Below, piece by piece: positions 1 through 4,816 of a stretch of DNA of 5,629 nucleotides. The notes under the pieces are model-generated. The model did no database searches. It was not told the DNA's origin and was given only the letters and a program-made list of their open reading frames with translations. This DNA is from CAYTCZ01 sp964436315. Its GTDB lineage: Bacteria; Actinomycetota; Thermoleophilia; Gaiellales; Gaiellaceae. Positions within the stretch are counted from its first letter, which is position 1. Each line of letters starts with the position of its first letter. The stretch spans positions 1 to 5,629 of the forward strand of contig CAYTCZ010000199.1 of NCBI GenBank assembly GCA_964436315.1, read 5' to 3'. Both the position numbers and the translations under genes were made by a program.

Positions 1-644
1 CGGGTTCGGTTTAAGCGCACATCTTCCATCGGGTTGGTCATGAAGCCGACCTCGACGAGGATCGCCGGGACATCGGCCCAGTTGAAGCCGGTGATATCGG
101 AGCGCTCCTGCAGCCCGAGGTCCCGCGATCCCAGCCTGCGAACGAGCTCTGTCTGGACCAGGCGCGCGGCACGTCGGCTGGGCCGGTAGACGTCGTCGGT
201 CCAGCCTCGGATGAGGGCGGGATGGAGCGTGTGTGTGCCGCGCAGGGCTGGACTCTCCGACCCGTCGGCATGGATCCGGACGAACAGACTGGCTCCGACA
301 CGGTTCGCGATCTGCGCGCGGCCGATGTTGCCGAGGCTGATGCCGGCAGTCCTCGTACGCGTCATCCGAACGTCAGCTCCTGCTTGACGAAGCATTTTTC
401 GAAGGCGTTTGGAAATCGCGAGCGTGACAACTGACTCCGGAGTGCCCGAGACGATTCCGCTCGTTCCGCCTCCGTCCTTGATCTTGAGCGTCGAGGAGCC
501 GGGGCCGATCGGCTCCGAGGCAAGGTTCGGACGCGCATCGTGTCCTGGATCGATCACGACGAGCGGCTTCTTCGCGACTACCGCGAACGCCCCGACCGGG
601 ACGGCCAGAGCGAGAGTGAGCCCGAAGAGCAGGAGTGTCCTCAC
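1..644 (-). CDS. N-acetylmuramoyl-L-alanine amidase (Amidase_3 family), secreted, C-terminus cut by window edge
   Basis: Predicted zinc enzyme that cuts the amide bond between N-acetylmuramic acid and L-alanine in peptidoglycan, acting outside the membrane. From the GTG at 644-642, 214 residues are visible. Residues 4-21 form a hydrophobic signal peptide with an A-F-A type cleavage site near residue 21. The Amidase_3 signature follows: VVIDPGHD (zinc His35), PESVVTLAISKRL (zinc Glu70), RIHADGS (zinc His125) and PAILVEVGFMTNP (catalytic Glu198), so all four key residues are present. Only a short C-terminal tail should be missing beyond base 1. No SPOR or other wall-binding domain is seen. The start is not certain: GGAG lies 13 bases upstream, which is rather far. 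The frame also stays open through the upstream palindrome to a GTG at 728, which would overlap the redoxin stop as GTGA and add 28 residues. I prefer 644 because the signal peptide then begins normally. Confidence 0.93.
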   Translation of the reverse strand, partial: MRTLLLFGLTLALAVPVGAFAVVAKKPLVVIDPGHDARPNLASEPIGPGSSTLKIKDGGGTSGIVSGTPESVVTLAISKRLRKMLRQAGADVRMTRTRTAGISLGNIGRAQIANRVGASLFVRIHADGSESPALRGTHTLHPALIRGWTDDVYRPSRRAARLVQTELVRRLGSRDLGLQERSDITGFNWADVPAILVEVGFMTNPMEDVRLNRT

Positions 645-670
645 ACCGAAGAGGCTACTCCGACGTAGGA

Positions 671-723
671 ACGGGGTCAGGTCTCTGGTGTTGCGAGTCG
701 CAACACCAGAGACCTGACCCCGT
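671..723. repeat. Perfect 53-base palindrome (26-base arms, 1-base centre), REP-like
   Basis: The left arm at 671-696 begins ACGGGGTCAGG and ends GTTGCGA. The right arm at 698-723 is its exact reverse complement, and G697 is the centre. Pairing stops at both outer edges (A670 against C724). The element starts 1 base after the redoxin stop codon (725-727) and ends 26 bases before the preferred amidase start, so it fills nearly the whole intergenic gap. It could stop redoxin transcription, but it has no T-run on the minus-strand exit side and is much longer than an ordinary terminator stem. GTAG occurs at 665-668, two bases outside the palindrome; REP elements handled by RAYT transposases carry a similar flanking tetranucleotide. 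That resemblance is suggestive only. No transposase is in the window. Confidence 0.93.
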
Positions 724-724
724 C

Positions 725-1246
725 TCACGTGTGGTACTTGACTGTGCAGCCGACCGGCGGTGTCTCCTCGGGCGAAGGGCTTTCGCCCGCGAGCATCGCG
801 TCAAGGGCGTTCCGAAAGTAGGGCTCCGCGCTACCGGGATCCGTGTGGTCGGAGTCCGGCGCTCCGTGATACACGAGCTTGTGCCCGCCGTCGAAGAGGA
901 AGACTTCAGGTGTACGGGCTGCCGAGTACGCGTGCGCGATTTCCTGCGACTCGTCGAAGACGAACGGAAAGACAAAACCCTTCTCGCTCGAGCGCCGCAC
1001 CATGTCATCGAACGAGTCGCCGAGGTACTCCGAGTTCGGATTGATGAAGATGAAGCCGACACTGTCGGCGTAGTCGCGTGCGATGTCGTTCAGCCGGTCT
1101 TCCCATGCCTTGACGTATGGACAGTGGACGCAGGAGAAGACGACGGCCAACGGCCTGTCATCGAAATCGCCCGGCGAATGACTCGCGCCGTCGACGCCGG
1201 GAAGGTCAAACGGCGGAGGGCTGTCACCAATCTTCAGCCGTGCCAT
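725..1246 (-). CDS. Thioredoxin-like redoxin, AhpC/TSA-type, cytoplasmic
   Basis: A 173-residue thioredoxin-fold protein, probably a thiol reductase or peroxidase-like enzyme; its substrate is unknown. It opens with IGDSPPPFDLPGVDG, the usual entry strand of the AhpC/TSA and redoxin families. The active-site motif is C39-V-H-C42-P-Y, and the cis-proline is in RTPEVFLFD (Pro113). A third cysteine, C167, sits in a C-terminal GCTVKY motif that is typical of a bacterial 'thioredoxin family protein' subgroup ending in GCSIKW-like sequence. There is no signal peptide or membrane segment. I chose ATG 1246 over an in-frame GTG at 1264 because AGGA lies 8 bases before it and because the family normally begins just before the IGD motif. 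The gene stands between the terminator hairpin of the DUF4397 gene and the 671-723 palindrome, so it is probably its own transcription unit or is read together with the amidase. Confidence 0.93.
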   Translation of the reverse strand: MARLKIGDSPPPFDLPGVDGASHSPGDFDDRPLAVVFSCVHCPYVKAWEDRLNDIARDYADSVGFIFINPNSEYLGDSFDDMVRRSSEKGFVFPFVFDESQEIAHAYSAARTPEVFLFDGGHKLVYHGAPDSDHTDPGSAEPYFRNALDAMLAGESPSPEETPPVGCTVKYHT

Positions 1247-1298
1247 GGCGTCAATCCTAACCACCAGCTCGGTGTCGCCTGCGGGAAAGGGGCGGCTG

Positions 1299-1333
1299 GA
1301 AACCGAGGGGCCCTAATTGGGCCCCTCGGTTTC
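1299..1333 (-). terminator. 15-bp hairpin, likely terminator of the DUF4397 gene
   Basis: A perfect inverted repeat: arms at 1299-1313 and 1319-1333 (GAAACCGAGGGGCCC and its reverse complement) with a 5-base TAATT loop. It begins 22 bases beyond the DUF4397 stop codon, in the direction of transcription. On the minus strand the stem ends in GGTTTC followed by CAGC, so there is only a three-T run. This is a strong stem without a proper U-tract, which is common in high-GC actinobacteria. It also separates the redoxin gene from the genes upstream of it. Confidence 0.65.
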
Positions 1334-1342
1334 ACTCTCATA

Positions 1343-1370
1343 GCGATTCTCGGTTTCAGCCGAGAATCGC
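1343..1370 (-). terminator. 11-bp hairpin spanning the DUF4397 stop codon
   Basis: Arms GCGATTCTCGG (1343-1353) and its exact complement (1360-1370) with a 6-base loop. The right arm encodes the last residues of the protein (Ala-Ile-Leu-Gly) and the stop codon TGA lies in the loop. With the hairpin at 1299-1333 it forms a tandem pair. The first could slow polymerase or protect the mRNA 3' end while the second terminates. The role is inferred; the pairing is seen directly. Confidence 0.45.
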
Positions 1371-2392
1371 AGTTGCGTCCTTCAGGATCTTCACCTGGAA
1401 CGGCTTGCCATCGGCCTCGACGGCGCCGACTGCAGCGGCGGTCTTGGCGAGGCCGTTCTTCTGCCAGATGTTGCCGGCGAACACGGTTACTTCACTGCCG
1501 GCGACGTTGATCCTGACGTTGTGCTTGCCCTTCCTGAGGTGGAAGTACTTCGATGCGGCTTCGAACGGGACGTCCTTCAGGACGCGCTTGCCGTTCACGT
1601 AGACGTCGACATCGGGGGCGTCAGGGGAGAGGTGCCAAACGCGGAGTGCTCCATTCTTGGCGGGAGCCTGCTTGATGTCGTTCTGCAGGGCGAGCCCAGC
1701 GGTCCCTTCGGCGACGAGGCCCTTGGCAACGGTCGTGTAGCGCTTGCCGTTCTTCAGTTCGACGTCGGCGGTAAGAGCCGCGTTGTCCGCAGACTGATCC
1801 TTGGGCGAGACATCGACGTTGTAGCTGCCTGCATCGACCCGCAGATAGCCCGTCGCGGCGAGTGACTTGAGCGAACCAACAACCTGCTCGTCGTTGAAGA
1901 AGATCGAGACTGCTCCGAAGTCTGGGATCGCGTGGAACGCACGGACGAGTGCGCCAGCGTCAGCGTCTTTCAGGACGTCGACCATGAAGGCGGCTCCGGT
2001 TCCGGCGACGCTCCCCTTGGCGATGGCGGTGTACGCCTCGCCCTTGTTGAGCGCGATGTCGGCGGGGCCGAAGACGGCGTTGTTTGTACCCGCGACGTTG
2101 ACCTGCACGGAGTAGGTGTCGGCCGGGACGACAAGGTAGTCGGATGCCGTACCGAATGGGACATCGCTCAGCANNNNNNNNNNNNNNNNNNNNNNNNNNN
2201 NNNNNNNNNNNNNNNNNNNNNNNNNNNNNNNNNNNNNNNNNNNNNNNNNNNNNNNNNNNNNNNNNNNNNNNNNACCGCTCCGAAATCCGGAATCGAGTGC
2301 CCGACGCGCAACTTTGCGGCAAAGGCACCCGGTGCCATTACCGCCACCGCTACCAGTGCGCCGAGCAGTAGGAGTAGCAGTCGTTTGGACAT
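1356..2392 (-). CDS. Secreted protein with three DUF4397-like repeats, interrupted by an assembly gap
   Basis: An exported protein of unknown function built from beta-rich repeats of the DUF4397 type. The start ATG at 2392 follows a strong AAGGAGG (2403-2409) with a 10-base spacer. Residues 1-26 are a clear signal peptide (basic SKR, a run of Leu, then APGAFAA). Each repeat opens with an H-x-x-P-D motif: HSIPDFGA (residues 32-39), HAIPDFGAVSIFFND, and HLSPDAPDVDVYVNGKRV. Each continues with a hydrophobic 'xYLxVxAGxYxVxV' segment and ends in a KGxxYTxxAKGxV-like strand. The protein finishes with AFMVDVLKD- and FQVKILKD-like strands and stops at 1356. The 100 N at 2174-2273 fall in repeat 1, and the two halves lie in different frames across them. 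This is a gap artefact and not a true frameshift: aligning repeat 1 with repeat 3 suggests that only about 26 bases are really missing, giving a protein of about 320 residues. No enzymatic motif or cysteine pattern is visible. The related domain occurs in many secreted proteins of unknown role. Confidence 0.88.
2174..2273. other. Assembly gap (100 N) inside the DUF4397 gene
   Basis: Exactly 100 unknown bases, the usual placeholder for a scaffold join of unknown length. The right-hand edge (2274-2299) matches 1909-1934 of the same gene at 21 of 26 positions, because the HxIPDFGA repeat start is encoded twice. This short internal repeat may have helped break the assembly here. Confidence 0.98.
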
Positions 2393-2479
2393 TGAAGGAT
2401 TGCCTCCTTGTGCAGTTCTTTTTGGGAATTCGGCCTGCGCCAGAAACCCTGGTTGACGCGGGTGATACGCGGACTGCGA

Positions 2480-2496
2480 CCGGCTGGATCAGCCGG
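2480..2496 (-). terminator. Weak hairpin downstream of the NfeD-like gene
   Basis: Arms CCGGCTG (2480-2486) and CAGCCGG (2490-2496) around a 3-base loop, 15 bases after the NfeD-like stop codon in the direction of transcription. There is no T-run. In GC-rich DNA a 7-bp stem can arise by chance, so this is only a candidate terminator. The rest of 2393-2511 holds the DUF4397 Shine-Dalgarno site and no clear promoter. Confidence 0.25.
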
Positions 2497-2511
2497 CAGG
2501 AGGATGGATCC

Positions 2512-2841
2512 CTACGAGCTCTTTGGTTCGGGCTCGACGACGAGGGTCAGGCCGTTCACGTCGGTGACACGGACGGCCTCATCGAGGCCGGCTCCCTGCT
2601 CGCAGTAGGCCTCCCAGATCTCCCCGGCGAGATGGACCTGTCCGTTCGGCATGCACGCTGAGACGACCTTCCCGTTCTTCCCCACGAGTGTGTGCGCGCC
2701 GACCTGGACTTTTCGCTTGCGCGTGACCCACCACCAGAAGGCGACTTCGCCCGCGAAGAGGACGAGGCAGGCGACGAAGGCCGCGATATTCGCCGGTGAG
2801 GAGAGGACGATCAGGAGGACGATGCCGATGATCAGGAACAT
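2512..2841 (-). CDS. Short membrane-anchored NfeD-like protein (NfeD C-terminal OB-fold domain)
   Basis: A 109-residue protein with two hydrophobic segments (about 2-13 and 18-39), a basic RKRK stop at 41-44, and a soluble beta domain from about 47 to 104. The soluble part carries the NfeD C-terminal (PF01957-type) pattern: LVGKNGKVVSACMPNGQVHL, then AGEIWEA, then AVRVTDVNGLTLVVEP. Known family members act with SPFH/stomatin proteins in membrane quality control, and some longer forms carry a ClpP-like protease. This one has neither the protease nor a neighbouring SPFH gene in the window. The start ATG 2841 is preceded by GAGG at a 10-base spacing. It lies 89 bases after the SARP stop with a hairpin between, so co-transcription with the regulator is possible but not evident. 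Family assignment is good; the partner and function are unknown. Confidence 0.87.
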   Translation of the reverse strand: MFLIIGIVLLIVLSSPANIAAFVACLVLFAGEVAFWWWVTRKRKVQVGAHTLVGKNGKVVSACMPNGQVHLAGEIWEAYCEQGAGLDEAVRVTDVNGLTLVVEPEPKSS

Positions 2842-2888
2842 CGCCGGATACCCTCGCTGGCGAGCAGGGACACAGAGCGAGTCTAGAT

Positions 2889-2918
2889 GACCCCGTCGTC
2901 AGCACTTACGACGGAGTC
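2889..2918 (-). terminator. Hairpin after the SARP regulator gene
   Basis: Arms 2889-2899 and 2908-2918 pair over 11 bases with one mismatch (C2892 against A2915), around an 8-base loop. The inner 7 bases are CCGTCGT against ACGACGG. It begins 12 bases past the TAA stop at 2931-2933 in the direction of transcription. There is no clear U-tract, so it may terminate only part of the transcripts and let some reach the NfeD-like gene. Confidence 0.45.
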
Positions 2919-2930
2919 GAGGAGCCCGCT

Positions 2931-4607
2931 TTAGGCGGCCCCGCTCAGCGCCCACGTGAATCTCGTCAGGCTCTCACGAGGAGCGAGTCCACTTGGTCGC
3001 AGACCTTTGCGAACGAGCAGCGACGGCGGTCTCGCACCGCGTACGACCGAGAGACGCGTCGCTCCGAGCCCCTCCTGACGCCACCGTGTGGACAGCCCAA
3101 AGACGAGGAGAGCGGCGTCGTTGGCTGCAGCGATGACCGGTTCCTCACCCGGGGGAACGAGCAGTGGCTCCGCATCGACGCTGAGGGCTCGTTGAACAGC
3201 CAACGATGCGTGCGCGAGAAGGCGGCTCGCGTCGCGCTCGCCTCCCTCAGGATCGCCGGTCGTCCCGAGCAGTGTCATCACGCCGGCGCTCGCCTTCGTG
3301 ATCCAGGAGGCCAATTCAATCGCGGCCCAGTCGTGTTCGGCACCCCCGAATGGAACGAGAACACGGGCACCGGGGCCGAGCTCTACCCGGCGCCGACCGT
3401 GAACGAGGATTCCCACGTCACACAGAGCCTTGTCGACCACTCTGCCGAGATCGCCCTCGAGCGCTCCCTCAGCAAGCATCGACACGGAGGCGTCCACGAG
3501 CAGGAGGGCGACGTCTTGCTCCGACGCGAGTCGAACGATGTCCTCCGCGGGCGCTGCGGAGGTGAAGACCGCGGAGCGGGCAACGACGCCGCGCGACGAG
3601 AGCGTCTCCTTTTGACGTCGCAGGGAAGCCGATGCCTCCGCGAGTTCTCCGCCGTCGCGGAGGAGCCGCGCCATGATCACCTCCCGGTCTGGGCGCCTGG
3701 CGAGCGGCTCGACGAGCGCCACGAGGGGCTCAATGCCAGACGCGTCCCAGGGCGCGACGAGTATCGATCGTTCCGAGGCGGTGTGCTCTGCAGCCGGGAT
3801 TCCTTCCGACGAGCGCTGTGCTTCCCCTGCTCCGTCGTCCGGTCTGTACTCCAGTTCGGGATCGCGCCGTAGGACTGCTCGTTCGAGCTCTCGGAGTGTC
3901 TCACCAGGCTCGAGGCCGAGTTCGTCGAGCAGCGTGCGGCGACACTTCTGATACACGTCGAGTGCCTCTGCCTGTCGCCCCGAGCGGTAGAGAGCGAGCA
4001 TGAGCTGCGCCCGGAGGCGCTCACGGAGCGGATGCTCGGCGGCCAGTCCTTCGAGCTCTCCGACGAGTTCGGCGTGGCGCCCGAGTGCCAGATCGGCGTC
4101 GATGCGTCTCTCGAGAGCTGTGAGGCGTAGCTCTTCGAGGCGTGCGATCGCCGATTGGGCGAATGGCTCGTAGGCGAAGTCGGCGAGCGCATCGCCTCGC
4201 CAGAGACTCAGTGCTTCGAGCAGCGTATCCGAAGCTCTTTGCGGATCGCCCTCGTCGAACGCGCCACGCCCCTCGTCAGTCAGTCGTTCGAATCGCTGGA
4301 GGTCGAGCTGGTCGGGCCTTACCTCCAAAACGTAGCCGGGAGATCGAGTGGCGATTACGGGCGCCGCCTCGTTGTCTCCCGCGGACTGGAGAGCCTTGCG
4401 AAGCCTTCCGATGTTGACCTGGAGGGTGTTAGTCGCCGACTCGCGCGACTCCTCGCCCCAGAGCTCGGTGATCAGGCGATCGGCCGAGACCACCTGATTC
4501 GCATAGAGGAGGAGCATCGCGAGGAGAGACCGCTGCCTCGCGCCCTTGAGCGCCAGCTGCTCGTCTCCAGAGCGAACTTCCAGGGGACCGAGGATTCGGA
4601 ACTCCAT
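2931..4607 (-). CDS. SARP/AfsR-type transcriptional regulator: winged helix + BTAD + two Usp-like domains
   Basis: A 558-residue DNA-binding regulator. Residues 1-96 are an OmpR-type winged helix as in SARPs: MEFRILGPLEV opening, KGARQRSLLAMLLLYANQVVS, the recognition region SATNTLQVNIGRLRKAL, and the wing ending TRSPGYVLEV. Residues about 100-245 are the helical bacterial transcriptional activation domain (BTAD), with DLQRFERL, ALSLWRGDALADF, RAQLMLALYRSGRQAEAL and LLDELGLEPGETLRELE. After a polar linker (about 250-280) come two alpha/beta units that resemble universal stress protein domains: 281-403 (SILVAPWDAS to DVGILVHG) and 414-533 (ARVLVPFGGAEHDWAAIELA to PPSLLVRKG), closing with GLAPRESLTRFTWAL. 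It lacks the NB-ARC and TPR parts of long AfsR-type proteins. The usual Usp ATP-binding glycine pattern is degenerate in both units, so nucleotide binding is doubtful. ATG 4607 fits the family start exactly, although no Shine-Dalgarno site precedes it. It is divergent from the metalloprotein gene. Confidence 0.93.
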   Translation of the reverse strand: MEFRILGPLEVRSGDEQLALKGARQRSLLAMLLLYANQVVSADRLITELWGEESRESATNTLQVNIGRLRKALQSAGDNEAAPVIATRSPGYVLEVRPDQLDLQRFERLTDEGRGAFDEGDPQRASDTLLEALSLWRGDALADFAYEPFAQSAIARLEELRLTALERRIDADLALGRHAELVGELEGLAAEHPLRERLRAQLMLALYRSGRQAEALDVYQKCRRTLLDELGLEPGETLRELERAVLRRDPELEYRPDDGAGEAQRSSEGIPAAEHTASERSILVAPWDASGIEPLVALVEPLARRPDREVIMARLLRDGGELAEASASLRRQKETLSSRGVVARSAVFTSAAPAEDIVRLASEQDVALLLVDASVSMLAEGALEGDLGRVVDKALCDVGILVHGRRRVELGPGARVLVPFGGAEHDWAAIELASWITKASAGVMTLLGTTGDPEGGERDASRLLAHASLAVQRALSVDAEPLLVPPGEEPVIAAANDAALLVFGLSTRWRQEGLGATRLSVVRGARPPSLLVRKGLRPSGLAPRESLTRFTWALSGAA

Positions 4608-4610
4608 CTC

Positions 4611-4623
4611 TGGCCGATGGCCA
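4611..4623 (-). promoter_or_regulatory. Small inverted repeat at the ribosome-binding position of the SARP gene
   Basis: TGGCC-GAT-GGCCA lies 3 bases upstream of the SARP start codon, where a Shine-Dalgarno site would normally be; none is present. It could be a small hairpin limiting translation or half of an operator, or the mRNA may have a very short leader. The 5-bp arms are short enough to be chance. Confidence 0.25.
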
Positions 4624-4711
4624 ACCTACCACACGGATTTTCGGCCTAAGCGCTGCTCCGGCCGCCGATCGTTCCCAGCCGCGGCAGCCGGCGTTTCGGG
4701 CATCCGCGGCC

Positions 4712-4744
4712 TGTCAGCGACGTGTCAGGAGCGCGTCAGAGCGG
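4712..4744. promoter_or_regulatory. Three direct repeats at 11-base steps: candidate SARP operator
   Basis: TGTCAG, TGTCAG and CGTCAG begin at 4712, 4723 and 4734, so the core GTCAG recurs at 4713, 4724 and 4735 with an exact 11-base period. SARP and PhoB/OmpR-type winged-helix proteins bind direct repeats with this helical-turn spacing. The array lies 73 bases before the metalloprotein start and 105 bases before the SARP start, in the shared divergent region. That the adjacent SARP binds here is inference. I see no convincing -10 box next to it. Confidence 0.5.
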
Positions 4745-4747
4745 TGA

Positions 4748-4759
4748 AAGGGCGCCCTT
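4748..4759. repeat. 12-base perfect palindrome in the divergent promoter region
   Basis: AAGGGCGCCCTT reads the same on both strands and starts 4 bases after the 11-base repeat array. It could be a dimer-type protein binding site between the array and the metalloprotein gene. A GC-rich 12-mer palindrome has some chance background, so support is modest. Confidence 0.35.
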
Positions 4760-4777
4760 CGATCGTGGCACCCAAGC

Positions 4778-4796
4778 GGACTGCACGGGGCAGTCC
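4778..4796 (+). promoter_or_regulatory. Hairpin in the leader of the metalloprotein gene
   Basis: GGACTGC (4778-4784) pairs perfectly with GCAGTCC (4790-4796) around a 5-base loop, ACGGG. It ends 10 bases before the purine-rich ribosome site GGGAG (4807-4811), so if transcribed it would sit directly upstream of the ribosome-loading region. A role in mRNA stability or translation is possible. No known riboswitch class is recognised. Confidence 0.3.
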
Positions 4797-4816
4797 CGCA
4801 AGGGAAGGGAGCCACG

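Noticed and set aside
671..723. Simple intrinsic terminator for the redoxin gene as a full explanation of the palindrome
   Set aside because: It may well terminate transcription, but 26 perfect pairs with a 1-base centre and no U-tract exceed what a terminator needs, so it is listed as a repeat instead.
635..1510. Long open plus-strand frame (291 codons) across the palindrome and antisense to the redoxin gene
   Set aside because: It is composed of low-complexity Arg/Val-rich sequence with no family motif, is antisense to a clear redoxin, and includes palindrome-derived peptide. It is a typical high-GC shadow frame.
1356..2392. True frameshift or pseudogene in the DUF4397 gene
   Set aside because: The two halves differ in frame only across the N placeholder. 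Both sides read cleanly with intact repeat motifs, signal peptide and stop, so the break is a gap artefact.
3192..3872. Plus-strand open frame of 226 codons inside the SARP gene
   Set aside because: It is antisense to the Usp-like half of a well-supported regulator, has no recognisable motif, and its existence follows from GC-rich third positions.
4155..4649. Plus-strand open frame of 164 codons antisense to the SARP DNA-binding and BTAD region
   Set aside because: It overlaps the most conserved part of the SARP, which is plainly coded on the other strand, and has no independent support.
4623..4651. Possible SARP promoter with -10 TAGGTT (4628-4623, minus strand)
   Set aside because: The hexamer fits TANNNT, but no acceptable -35 lies 16-18 bases upstream, and such hexamers are common by chance.
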